DNA of 64,000 nt from Spirochaetaceae bacterium (GTDB lineage: Bacteria > Spirochaetota > Spirochaetia > DSM-27196 > PWMO01), in NCBI GenBank assembly GCA_007693945.1, contig RECP01000076.1, positions 36,687 through 100,686 of the forward strand, read 5' to 3'. Made by a program: the position numbers and the translations under genes. Below, one piece after another: positions 16,514-24,746 of the stretch (positions are counted from its first letter, which is position 1; every line of letters begins with the position of its first letter). The notes beneath the pieces are model-generated. The model was given only the letters and a program-made list of their open reading frames with translations. It did no database searches and was not told the DNA's origin.

Positions 16514-19471
16514 TTAAGCGTCCCGTTTGTCGATCGGCTGCTCGATCACGCGTCCGGTCAGCTCGTCAAAGTTGAAGCTGACGCTTCTGCGCGGCGTCCT
16601 GATGTCAATTGTACGGCCGTGGCTCTCGAGTGTCACCCCCGGATGGACCGTTCCCGGCACGGTCACAGCAGCATCGTGGTGCTCCTCAAAGCGCTCGCGC
16701 AAGGTGAAGAGTCGCAGACTGCGTTTCTCCATTGCTTTCAGCAGACGCTTCTTCTCGCGGCGCAGCTCATCGATCTGATCAGGGGTCAGTCCGCTTCCGC
16801 GCATGCTCTGATCGACGGCGGTCACACGGCGCTTGATTGTCTCGATCTCCTTTTCCTGCTTCTCGATCTGGTCGGCAATCAGGTAGTCCTGGCCGAACGA
16901 GATCGACGTTCGAACGCCGTTGGGTGAGCCGAGGTTGGCGGCTGTCACACCGTGGCGCGCGCGGACCGAGCCCCCCGTGATTGCCCCTCGGTCGCCGTTC
17001 ACCACCAGACGGCCGTTAGTCTTGACGGTGCAGTGAAGCGCCGCGCTGGCTACCGAGATGTCTCCAACCGAAAGCAGTGCGGCCTGCTCGGCAAATCCGG
17101 TCCCGATGGCGCTTCTGGACCGCAGCACTCCCTTTCCGGCGCCTTTGATTCCCTGCCGCACCACTATTCTGCCGTCAGCCGAGAGCAGGCTTGCTTCGAC
17201 AGTCTCCCCGACCGTGATATCGCCGCCGGCGATCACCACAAAACCGCCGGTCACCGAACCGCTGACGTTGACCGAGCCGGGAAAACGGATGTTGCCGGTT
17301 GCAAAATCAACGTTCCCTTCTACACGGTACTCGACGCGGATTTCGAGGCGATTGTCCTGCATCACAAAATCGCCGTCGCGCTCGGCGACCAGCAGCAGCG
17401 TGCCGTCCGGTTGCCGCTCAGTGCGCACGAACGCGCCGATCTGCGGCTCGGCCTCGGGCTGAGGCGCCGGCGGCAGCGCCGCACCGGTGACGTCGGTTCC
17501 GTGTCGGGCCTCCGCGTGGTGCGGCAGAATGCGTGCCAGCCGGGTGCCCGCAGTAACCGTGCGAATGTTGCCCTGGTTTTTGTAGTCGGCGCCGCCGTCA
17601 TCGCGGATGGTAACCGCGCTTCCACCGGCCGGCTGCACCAGCAGCTCGAAGGTCTTTCCCGCGGAGCGTCCGGGCGGTGTGCCTTCGGCTATCAGCAGAT
17701 TGGTGATACGCCGGCCGCCCGTCACCGCCCGGACGGCCGCTTTGAGAACGCCATGCCTGATTCCGTGGCGAACGTTGTGCCGGGCCAGCGCGTCAGCGAC
17801 GATGTCCTGGTCAACACGCCTGCCGCTGCCGCGGCCGTCGAGCAGTGACAGATAGGCTTTCATGCGGTCCGGGCTGACGGTCACGCCGACATCGGCGTCG
17901 GCGTGCGGGCGCACACGCAGCATGGTCACGCCGTCGACCTCTCCGCAATCGAGCACCCCGTCAATCTGCGCGATGACCACCGATCCGGTCTGGCTGAGGT
18001 TTTCGAACAGACGCAGCGAAGGTTCGGGAGTCGTGGCGCCCCTGATCGGTTTGCCGAATACATCGCTGCCGGGTGACCCCTCCACGGTTGGAGGGATGGT
18101 GACAACCCGCTGCTCGCGGTCAACCAGAGCCATCTGACGCACGGCGTTCATCGGGAACGTGTCCAGCGAGTCAATTCCCTCCAGCACGCGCGGATCCTCA
18201 GCGGCCGCACGCAACAGATCGCGCTGCTGTGTCTCCGGCAGCGGCCGGAACGAGAACTCCGGATCCCGCGGCGGTCCCTCGCCCGGCGCAGTGCCCTCGG
18301 CCAGCACGTAGCCGATCAGGTCGACCTCGCTGGATCGATAGAACGCCAGAACATCCTGCTGGATCTGCGCCTGGTCGAGCCGCACCAGACCCCGCGACCG
18401 GATCGCGCGGCCGACCTCCTTGAGCACCAGCGGTTTGCCGCGCCCTTTGCCCTTGCTCAGGTTGAGCAGCGCGGTGAGACGGTCTTCGGTTATGTGGATG
18501 CTGTACGCGGCGTCGCGGCTACCGGTCATCGGAATTCTGTCGGCGGCACCCCGGCGCGCGGCAACCGCGAGCTGCTGCGCGAGCAGTTCGGCGCTGATCA
18601 GCTGGTCGGTCTGGAATCCCAGCTGCTGCGCCTGCCCGATGAGCTCCCGCGCATCCGGCAGGCGGGCCTCGGCGTTTCCGGGAAAGAAATCGACAAAGCA
18701 GCTGACCTGGTCCTCCGAGCGCACGACCTGCCAACTGTGCGCAGCGTAGGAAACAACGTCAGTCCAGTTGGCTCCGACGCGTAGAAACCCGGTTGTGTCG
18801 GCAACCAGCTCCTCGCCGCGGCGCTGCACGCCGCTGCCACAGTAGAAAAGCGGGTCGGCCGACGGCCTGGGATGGATGACCTTGCCGTAGACGCTACGTC
18901 CCGGAGCTCCGGCAGTGCGCGGCACGATGCGTCCGATCCGCTGCCCGGCCTCGACGTAGGCCGTCTGCTCGACGACCGGGTCAACGTAGACTCGTTCGGG
19001 AACCGTTTCGGTTTCGGTAACCATTACCCGTTCCTGCCTCGGACGCATGAACGGCAGTTTGGGTTTCACCGTTTGAAGCTTGGAGCGCTGGACCTTGCGT
19101 GTGCGTTTGACCACGATTTCGGGATTGGCGGCCGCGGCCAGCACTCGCTCGGCCTCATCGGCCATCTCCTCCGGTACCGCTATGCCGGCGAACTCGGCGC
19201 GCTCGGAGGTTGCGGTTTCAGCCGCCAGCCCCTGGGCGACTACAATTGCGACCACCGGCTCGTCATTCTTGTCCGCCGCTTCGATGCGCCGTCGCATCTC
19301 CGCCCCGTCGAGGGGTTCAATTACGCCCCTGCGCTTGAGAAACGCGTGTATTGAGTCCGCCGACCACGCGGTCCCATCCGCATCGCGGGTGATGGTCAAC
19401 GTTGCAACCAGACCGTGTTCGTCTACCTGGAGCTCGACACTCCCGATGATCTGCGCCTCGGTATTCGCCAT
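16514..19471 (-). CDS. FapA/DUF342 family protein, unusually long
   Basis: The 985-residue protein has a central-to-C-terminal DUF342 beta-helix (NVDFATGNIRFPGSVNVSGSV, GGDITVGETVEA, VVNGDRGAITGGSVRARHGV). A coiled coil follows (IADQIEKQEKEIETIKRR to LRLFTLRERFEEHH), then a small beta end domain. FapA proteins are usually 450-700 residues. Here the N-terminal module appears about three times (near residues 1-95, 305-400 and 510-610), each with an ITxDR.TAYL-type strand and an AEGTPPG-like segment. FapA is linked to flagellar assembly or polar placement in Vibrio. The MinD-like gene nine bases upstream fits a cell-polarity or flagellar role, which is inference. Confidence 0.85.
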   Translation of the reverse strand: MANTEAQIIGSVELQVDEHGLVATLTITRDADGTAWSADSIHAFLKRRGVIEPLDGAEMRRRIEAADKNDEPVVAIVVAQGLAAETATSERAEFAGIAVPEEMADEAERVLAAAANPEIVVKRTRKVQRSKLQTVKPKLPFMRPRQERVMVTETETVPERVYVDPVVEQTAYVEAGQRIGRIVPRTAGAPGRSVYGKVIHPRPSADPLFYCGSGVQRRGEELVADTTGFLRVGANWTDVVSYAAHSWQVVRSEDQVSCFVDFFPGNAEARLPDARELIGQAQQLGFQTDQLISAELLAQQLAVAARRGAADRIPMTGSRDAAYSIHITEDRLTALLNLSKGKGRGKPLVLKEVGRAIRSRGLVRLDQAQIQQDVLAFYRSSEVDLIGYVLAEGTAPGEGPPRDPEFSFRPLPETQQRDLLRAAAEDPRVLEGIDSLDTFPMNAVRQMALVDREQRVVTIPPTVEGSPGSDVFGKPIRGATTPEPSLRLFENLSQTGSVVIAQIDGVLDCGEVDGVTMLRVRPHADADVGVTVSPDRMKAYLSLLDGRGSGRRVDQDIVADALARHNVRHGIRHGVLKAAVRAVTGGRRITNLLIAEGTPPGRSAGKTFELLVQPAGGSAVTIRDDGGADYKNQGNIRTVTAGTRLARILPHHAEARHGTDVTGAALPPAPQPEAEPQIGAFVRTERQPDGTLLLVAERDGDFVMQDNRLEIRVEYRVEGNVDFATGNIRFPGSVNVSGSVTGGFVVIAGGDITVGETVEASLLSADGRIVVRQGIKGAGKGVLRSRSAIGTGFAEQAALLSVGDISVASAALHCTVKTNGRLVVNGDRGAITGGSVRARHGVTAANLGSPNGVRTSISFGQDYLIADQIEKQEKEIETIKRRVTAVDQSMRGSGLTPDQIDELRREKKRLLKAMEKRSLRLFTLRERFEEHHDAAVTVPGTVHPGVTLESHGRTIDIRTPRRSVSFNFDELTGRVIEQPIDKRDA

Positions 19472-19480
19472 TCCTGTTGC

Positions 19481-20620
19481 CTACCTGGTGTAGCCCTGCT
19501 GTATTGCCTGCACCAGTCTTGTCTTGTAGAACGTGTTCTGCTTGCGTAGATGACTGATCTCGATCTGTTGACTCCTGATGGTCTCGATCAGATCGCCGGT
19601 CGACAGCGCACCGCTGTTCATCAGATCCTGTACGTAGTCGATCTTACCGGCAAAATCCGCCTCGGCCTCCAGCCCGGCTTCCCTGTAGCCGGCGTCGATC
19701 GCGGGCCACGTCTCCGGCTCGCCGTCCCGGTCGAGTTGAACCATCTTGGCGGCGATTCTGGCAACCGCCTGCGACAGTACGGCGCGCGGCTTATAGACCA
19801 GCACCGGCAGTCCCGAGGAAAGCGCCGTGTCCTGGATATCGTCGCGGTAGATGATCCCGAGATGCTCGAGCTCGATGCCGAGATACTGCTGGCATGAACG
19901 GCGCAGTCCATTGACCTTCTCGGCGTCCTCGGGATCCTCGAGCATGTTGAGTATCAGGCGCGGCCGAAAGCCCTGCATGCGAGCGCGCAGGCCGTCGAAA
20001 CTGTGTGGGTCGACCTGCCCGATATTCGCCATCAGCTGCGGGATGGATGCGTGCCGCAACGAGTCCTTCTGCTTGTGCAGCGATGCCAGGTACTCGCCCG
20101 CAGTGCTCTTGCGCGGCAGCGAAATCTGGATCAGACGGAAGACCGCGTTCTTGAGAAACAGATAGGCATTCACTGTTGCGGTGGGCGTGGGGGTCGTAGC
20201 GACGATTCCGCGCCCCGATATCAGAAAGAAATCGAGAACATTGAAATGAGTGCCGGCGCCCAGATCCAGAATCAGGAAATCGGCATCCAGCTCGGCGAGC
20301 CGCCGGATGAGCATGTTCTTCTGCGATGCCGGCAGGTTCGCGATACCCGCAATCTCGGCGTCTCCGGCGATGAACCGCAGCCCGCTATAGCCGGTTTCAA
20401 CCATGATCTCTTCGAGCGGTCGTCGCGAATGGCTCAGCCACGTTCCGATGCCGTGCTTGAGGTTGCGCATGCCGAGGATCAAATGCAGATTGGATCCGCC
20501 GAGGTCCAGATCGGCCAGAATAACGCGTTTGCCCTCGCGGCTGAGTGCCACGGCCAGATTGGCGGCAATCAGCGATTTGCCGACTCCTCCCTTGCCTCCC
20601 GCAACCGGAACGATTCGCAT
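19481..20620 (-). CDS. MinD/ParA/FlhG-like ATPase
   Basis: The 379-residue protein has the deviant Walker A motif GGKGGVGKSLIAANLAVALS, switch I LADLDLGGSNLH and Walker B DFLILDLGAGT. The second lysine typical of the MinD/FlhG group is in GKGGVGK. A C-terminal extension of about 100 residues ends in a helical SQQIEISHLRKQNTFYKTRLVQ segment and replaces the membrane-targeting sequence of true MinD. FlhG-type proteins control flagellar number and placement. It lies between a small membrane protein gene and fapA, all on the minus strand with 8-10 base gaps. Confidence 0.88.
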   Translation of the reverse strand: MRIVPVAGGKGGVGKSLIAANLAVALSREGKRVILADLDLGGSNLHLILGMRNLKHGIGTWLSHSRRPLEEIMVETGYSGLRFIAGDAEIAGIANLPASQKNMLIRRLAELDADFLILDLGAGTHFNVLDFFLISGRGIVATTPTPTATVNAYLFLKNAVFRLIQISLPRKSTAGEYLASLHKQKDSLRHASIPQLMANIGQVDPHSFDGLRARMQGFRPRLILNMLEDPEDAEKVNGLRRSCQQYLGIELEHLGIIYRDDIQDTALSSGLPVLVYKPRAVLSQAVARIAAKMVQLDRDGEPETWPAIDAGYREAGLEAEADFAGKIDYVQDLMNSGALSTGDLIETIRSQQIEISHLRKQNTFYKTRLVQAIQQGYTR

Positions 20621-20627
20621 GAGAGTC

Positions 20628-21032
20628 TTACTCCTCTCCGGTGATGCGGTATGATAGCAGGAAGAAAAACAATAGGGAATCGACGCCCAGAACGGCCAGC
20701 GGCGTAACCGCGCGCACCAGATAGGCTGCCGGCGAGACCATATCGAGACTGACCGGGATTCCGCTTGTCACCGCGAGGATCGCGGGGCCGAACGACAGCA
20801 GCTTGGCAAGGCGCACAAGCGGCAGGTAGCATCGGTAGCGCTCCGGGAAGAAACCCAGCATAGCCATCGCTGCGGCCAATGCCAGTTGCCCGGAGCCAAA
20901 CCAGAGAGCGGTAACGGTATACACCGCTGCGCCGGCAGTTCCCGGTTGTACCGTCAGAATTGCAAACAGGGCGGCAAAACGCACGACCTCCCACGCGGCG
21001 CACACGGCAAAGAACAGTTTCTCTCGTCCCAC
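20628..21032 (-). CDS. Small integral membrane protein, unknown function
   Basis: I do not recognise this 134-residue protein. It has four likely membrane helices (around 8-28, 33-60, 78-90 and 108-130) and few charged residues outside short loops. The GTG start follows GAGGA. It is the first gene of a minus-strand operon with the MinD-like ATPase and FapA. It may therefore be their membrane anchor or partner; this rests on gene order only. Confidence 0.6.
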   Translation of the reverse strand: MGREKLFFAVCAAWEVVRFAALFAILTVQPGTAGAAVYTVTALWFGSGQLALAAAMAMLGFFPERYRCYLPLVRLAKLLSFGPAILAVTSGIPVSLDMVSPAAYLVRAVTPLAVLGVDSLLFFFLLSYRITGEE

Positions 21033-21045
21033 GTATCCTCGGCCG

Positions 21046-21075
21046 AGTGTAGGCGCGAAAGATTTGGCGCGTCAA
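21046..21075 (-). promoter_or_regulatory. Promoter of the membrane protein-MinD-FapA operon
   Basis: On the minus strand TTGACG and TACACT are 18 bases apart, about 14 bases before the GTG of the first gene. Both hexamers are close to consensus. Confidence 0.6.
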
Positions 21076-21082
21076 TAGAAAG

Positions 21083-21111
21083 TTGATCTGAATCGCAGTA
21101 TATTGTGATTA
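21083..21111 (+). promoter_or_regulatory. Weak candidate promoter of ctpA
   Basis: TTGATC and TGATTA are 17 bases apart and 25 bases upstream of the ctpA start. The -10 is poor, so other boxes in this AT-rich gap are possible. Confidence 0.3.
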
Positions 21112-21136
21112 CGACGGTAAAAGAGGGGATAACGTC

Positions 21137-22570
21137 ATGTTCGATAGAGCAAAAGCCGGTCAGTCGCGTGAACGGCTGGTATGGTTAGGCGTCACGGTTG
21201 CCCTGATTGGTGTGCTGTTTGTCGTTCTGCTCCCAACCGATGTCTTCGCGCAGGCCGGGGCCCAGCACCGTACCGGTGAGACCGAGCGAGTGCTTGAAGT
21301 GTTTTCACAGGTGTTCCGCTTTGTCCAGGACAACTATGTGGACGAGGTGGAAGCCGACGAACTCATAAAGGGGGCCCTCGACGGCCTTTTCGAGAGCCTC
21401 GGTGATCCGCATTCCAAGCATCTCAGCGCTGAAGAGATGCGTGGGCTCAGCGACACCACCTCCGGTCAGTTCGGTGGCGTCGGTATGTATATCTCCAAGC
21501 AGGCGCCGTCGGGTAACGGTACACCGTCATATGTCGAGGTCGTGTCGCCGATCGAGGGTACGCCCGCCTATTTTGCCGGGGTTCAGTCCGGCGACCTGAT
21601 CATCCGTATCGAGGGCGAGAGTACCGCACCGCTTTCGATCGACGAAGTTCTCAACCGTCTGCGCGGGCGGCCCGGCAGTGAGGTCAATATCACCCTGCGA
21701 CGCGGCCGCACTCACGAGTTCGACGTCGATCTGGTGCGTGACGTGATCCAGGTTCCAACCGTACGCCGTGAAATGATCGACGATGACATCGGCTTTATGC
21801 GGATAATCCAGTTCACGCCTTACACCGACGATCGCGTGCGCGACGCAATCAAGTACTTCGAGGAGAACAACTACCGTTCGATGATCATCGATCTTCGACG
21901 TAACCCGGGCGGCCTGCTCAGCGGCGTGGTCGATACCGCCGATCTGTTTCTCGATGGTGGCCTGGTGGTCGGCACGCGTGGCCGCAACCCGCGCGAAAAC
22001 GAGCAGTTCCGTGCAACCAGCGGCACGGCGGTTTCCGATGAGATCCCGATTGTAGTGCTCATTGACGGCGGTTCAGCCTCGGCGGCTGAGATCCTCGCCG
22101 GGGCGCTGAAGGATCGCGGCCGAGCCTTTCTGATCGGCGAGACTACCTACGGAAAGGGCAGTGTGCAGCAGGTGCGCAGAATCGGGAGCGGTGGTTTCCG
22201 CCTCACCATGTCGCGCTACTATACGCCGTCAGGAACCTATATCGACAAGGCCGGCATCTCGCCCAACACGATCGTGCGCGAGCCCGAGTTGAGCGACCAG
22301 GAGCTCGAATCGCTGGCTACGCTGCGTACCGAGCGGCGCGTGATACGTTTTGTCGACCAGAACCCTTCACCGTCCGCCGCCGACGTCGACGCCTTCATCG
22401 ACCGGATCGAGTCCGACGGACTGTCGTTGCGCGAATCACTGGTGCGACGGCTGGTACGCGACGAGGTCAACCGCGTCAACAACGTGACGCTGGTGTACGA
22501 CCTCGATTTCGATACCGTACTGCAAGAAGCGGTGCGTATGTTGCGGGACAACCAAATCTCGCTCCCGTAG
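21137..22570 (+). CDS. C-terminal processing protease, S41 family
   Basis: The 477-residue protein has an N-terminal hydrophobic signal or anchor (residues about 18-38) and the DNYVDEVEADELIKGALDGLF helical region. A PDZ domain (PAYFAGVQSGDLIIRIEG) is followed by the S41 catalytic core. DLRRNPGGLL and VLIDGGSASAAEIL (nucleophile Ser) are followed by TYGKGSVQQV (catalytic Lys). Such CtpA/Prc proteases trim or degrade periplasmic proteins, including penicillin-binding and lipoproteins. GAGGGG precedes the ATG. The gene begins a plus-strand run with rsmE and a glycosyltransferase. Confidence 0.93.
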   Translation: MFDRAKAGQSRERLVWLGVTVALIGVLFVVLLPTDVFAQAGAQHRTGETERVLEVFSQVFRFVQDNYVDEVEADELIKGALDGLFESLGDPHSKHLSAEEMRGLSDTTSGQFGGVGMYISKQAPSGNGTPSYVEVVSPIEGTPAYFAGVQSGDLIIRIEGESTAPLSIDEVLNRLRGRPGSEVNITLRRGRTHEFDVDLVRDVIQVPTVRREMIDDDIGFMRIIQFTPYTDDRVRDAIKYFEENNYRSMIIDLRRNPGGLLSGVVDTADLFLDGGLVVGTRGRNPRENEQFRATSGTAVSDEIPIVVLIDGGSASAAEILAGALKDRGRAFLIGETTYGKGSVQQVRRIGSGGFRLTMSRYYTPSGTYIDKAGISPNTIVREPELSDQELESLATLRTERRVIRFVDQNPSPSAADVDAFIDRIESDGLSLRESLVRRLVRDEVNRVNNVTLVYDLDFDTVLQEAVRMLRDNQISLP

Positions 22571-22577
22571 CGCTGCG

Positions 22578-23345
22578 ATGCGCACGTTCGTGCTGCCGCC
22601 GCAGTGTGCCGCGGCGGGCCGCCAGACGCTGGACGGTCGGAGCTATCACTACCTTTGCCGTGTGCGACGCTGCAGCGTCGGTGACGCCTTCGATGCTACC
22701 GACGGCAGGGGAACCCCATACCGGTGTACCGTTGTTGAGCTGCGGCGCAACAGCTGCGTTGTGCAAGTGAGTCATGCGCCGCGTAACCCCGTGCACGTTT
22801 TACCCGCTTCGACCCGCATCACGCTCTACCAGGCGCTGGCCAAGGGCAGGAAGCTCGAGCAGATCATCCGGCAGACCACCGAGGCCGGGGTTGCGTGCAT
22901 TGTACCCTTCAGCAGTCGGTTCTGTGTGGCCGAAGTGGTCCAGGGCCAGCGGCTGCGGTCCAGGCTGGCCCGCTGGCGTACGATCGCGCGCGAGGCGGTT
23001 CAGCAGTCGGGGCGGCTCGAGGTGCCCGAGATCACCGAACCGGTCTCCCTTGAGCAGATAGCGGCGGTCGACGGTACTACGGAACTGGGGTTGCTGTTTG
23101 TTCAGCAGCCGCTTGCACAGCACTCCCTTCACGAGTATCTTAGGCCCAATCCGTCACGCGTGGCCATCGTTATCGGCGCCGAAGGCGGGTTCTCCGGCGA
23201 CGAGGTGGATTATCTGTGCGGTCAACGCGGATATCAGCCGGTCTGTCTGGGGCCCACGGTGCTGCGCACCGAGACTGCGGCTCTCTACGCGCTGGCAGCA
23301 GTACAGACGATACTGATGGAGATCGAAGCTTGGAGCGGAAACTAG
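22578..23345 (+). CDS. rsmE: 16S rRNA m3U1498 methyltransferase
   Basis: The 255-residue protein fits RsmE. It has an N-terminal PUA-like RNA-binding part (GRSYHYLCRVRRCSVGDAFDATDG), ITLYQALAKGRKLEQIIRQTTEAGV, then a SPOUT knot with VIGAEGGFSGDEVDYL and CLGPTVLRTETAALYALAAVQ. It methylates U1498 of 16S rRNA. The gene starts 7 bases after ctpA and overlaps the following gene by 16 bases. Confidence 0.95.
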   Translation: MRTFVLPPQCAAAGRQTLDGRSYHYLCRVRRCSVGDAFDATDGRGTPYRCTVVELRRNSCVVQVSHAPRNPVHVLPASTRITLYQALAKGRKLEQIIRQTTEAGVACIVPFSSRFCVAEVVQGQRLRSRLARWRTIAREAVQQSGRLEVPEITEPVSLEQIAAVDGTTELGLLFVQQPLAQHSLHEYLRPNPSRVAIVIGAEGGFSGDEVDYLCGQRGYQPVCLGPTVLRTETAALYALAAVQTILMEIEAWSGN

Positions 23346-24082
23346 CCGACGTGGTGCGCACCGATGTGCTTGGTGTCCCGGTTGATGTGGTCAAATCGCA
23401 GGATCTGCCTTCCGTGATTGCCGCCCTGCTGGCTGAGCCGGGTCGCAATCAGATTGTGTTCCTGCGTACCTGGGATCTGATGCGCGCCCGGCGCAGTCGC
23501 GCCGTGCGCCTGATGCTGCGCAATGCGGCACTGGTGATTCCGGTGTCCCGAGGAATTCAGCGCGGCGCTCGCTTCCTGCTGCGCCGCGTGCCCGCGCGCT
23601 ACCACCCGTTCGACTTCGTTATACGCATGCTTAACGTTGTTGAAGAGAAGCGGGCCTCGCTCTACCTGCTGGGACTCAAGCGCAAGGACGTAGTTCTGGT
23701 GGAGAACAACATCCGCCGTACGTTCCCCGGGATAGCGCTGGTCGGGCGGTATAACGGCTACTACCCATCGAGCGTCGAACCAGACATCATCATGGCAATC
23801 AAGAAAGCGGCGCCCTCGGTCTTGCTGGCAGGGCCCGGCGTGCCCCGGCGCGACCGGTGGATCAACGATCGCAAGTCGCAGTTGCATCCGGGGATCTATC
23901 TCTGGTCGGCCGAAGTACTCGAAATACTGGCCGATCGCCGCCAACGGCCACCCAGGAAGTCGTTCGAACGCGGCACCGACGCGCTCGCGGATGCCATCAG
24001 ACGCCCCTGGCGTATCCTGCGTCTGTTCGTTTACGCCTGGTACGGCCTGCTGCTGCTGGTCCACCGCGTTCTGAAGAAGTAG
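23330..24082 (+). CDS. WecG/TagA/CpsF family glycosyltransferase
   Basis: The 250-residue protein carries the family pattern TDVLGVPVDVV, a LVIPVSRGIQRGARFLLRR segment, then RASLYLLGLKRKDVVLVENNIRRTFPGIALVGRYNGYY and the PSVLLAGPGVPRRDRWI motif. Relatives transfer N-acetylmannosamine(uronic acid) to lipid-linked GlcNAc in teichoic acid or common-antigen synthesis; the sugar here is unknown. I start it at TTG 23330, where GGAG stands eight bases upstream; the ORF-track start lies deep in rsmE. A C-terminal hydrophobic helix (LRLFVYAWYGLLLLVHRVL) is unusual and may anchor it. Confidence 0.88.
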   Translation: MERKLADVVRTDVLGVPVDVVKSQDLPSVIAALLAEPGRNQIVFLRTWDLMRARRSRAVRLMLRNAALVIPVSRGIQRGARFLLRRVPARYHPFDFVIRMLNVVEEKRASLYLLGLKRKDVVLVENNIRRTFPGIALVGRYNGYYPSSVEPDIIMAIKKAAPSVLLAGPGVPRRDRWINDRKSQLHPGIYLWSAEVLEILADRRQRPPRKSFERGTDALADAIRRPWRILRLFVYAWYGLLLLVHRVLKK

Positions 24083-24096
24083 CCTGCGCGCGCAGG
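24083..24096. terminator. Palindrome between convergent genes
   Basis: CCTGCGCGCGCAGG is a perfect palindrome immediately after the glycosyltransferase stop. A second G+C-rich inverted repeat (GGCCG...CGGCC) follows. They may end transcription from one or both sides, but no T-run is present. Confidence 0.35.
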
Positions 24097-24138
24097 CCGC
24101 CGGGGCGCTCGGACGGCCACAACCGGAGGTGGCGTCCC

Positions 24139-24588
24139 TCAGGTCGATTCCATTCTCAAATGTTCGTATACTTCGCTCAGCTGTCTGCGCCACGGTCGGC
24201 AAACCGCAAACCCCAGCGCGCTGCGCAGCGGCGGCAGGTAGAACAGCAGCCCTATCAGATCGGTAAAGAATCCGGGAATGATCAACAGCAGTGCGGCAAT
24301 CAGCAGTGCGGCCACGTCGTGGTACTGGCGACGCGGGTATTCACCCTGAGATACCCGGATCCGCAGAGTGTGAAGGGTGGTCGAGACCGAGTTGATCAGG
24401 AAGAAGAGACCGAAAAAGCCGGTTGACGCGCAAATTGCGAGCGCCAGATATCGGCCGCAGCGCTCCGCCAGCAGCAGCAGCAGGAATCCGTCCGCAATCA
24501 GAGGGACGGACAGCAACAGGAGCAGCATGAACAGCCGTACGATGTAGCCTCTGCTGAACAGCTGCAACAGTGTCGGTGCGCGGTACAT
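24139..24588 (-). CDS. FxsA family membrane protein
   Basis: The protein has 149 residues from the ATG at 24588; the track start adds 52 residues that look non-coding and Cys-rich. The FxsA pattern is present: membrane helices near 15-35 and 40-60, then a basic loop, then AALLIAALLLIIPGFFTDLIGLLFYLPPLR, the family signature. FxsA in E. coli alleviates phage T7 F-exclusion, but its normal role is unclear. A good promoter ends only 10 bases from the ATG and no Shine-Dalgarno is visible, so the message may be leaderless. Confidence 0.8.
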   Translation of the reverse strand: MYRAPTLLQLFSRGYIVRLFMLLLLLSVPLIADGFLLLLLAERCGRYLALAICASTGFFGLFFLINSVSTTLHTLRIRVSQGEYPRRQYHDVAALLIAALLLIIPGFFTDLIGLLFYLPPLRSALGFAVCRPWRRQLSEVYEHLRMEST

Positions 24589-24598
24589 GGCATAGCAG

Positions 24599-24627
24599 AG
24601 TATATCCCGTCGGTTGCTCGCCCACAA
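24599..24627 (-). promoter_or_regulatory. Promoter of fxsA-like gene
   Basis: On the minus strand TTGTGG and TATACT are 17 bases apart. The -10 ends 10 bases before the start codon at 24588, which supports that start and a near-leaderless transcript. Confidence 0.6.
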
Positions 24628-24705
24628 TCGGCAGGTGATCACCGGGGCCGAAACTGCGCTCTCCGGCACCGCGTTGCCTCGTCCGGCACCGCGCTGATCG
24701 AAAAC

Positions 24706-24734
24706 TTGACAACAATCCCGGCAGCAGCTATAAA
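24706..24734 (+). promoter_or_regulatory. Strong promoter of the sigma-54 activator gene
   Basis: A consensus TTGACA and TATAAA are 17 bases apart, ending 12 bases before the ATG. The predicted transcript would start about six bases before the start codon. Confidence 0.75.
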
Positions 24735-24746
24735 GAGGCGACAAAA

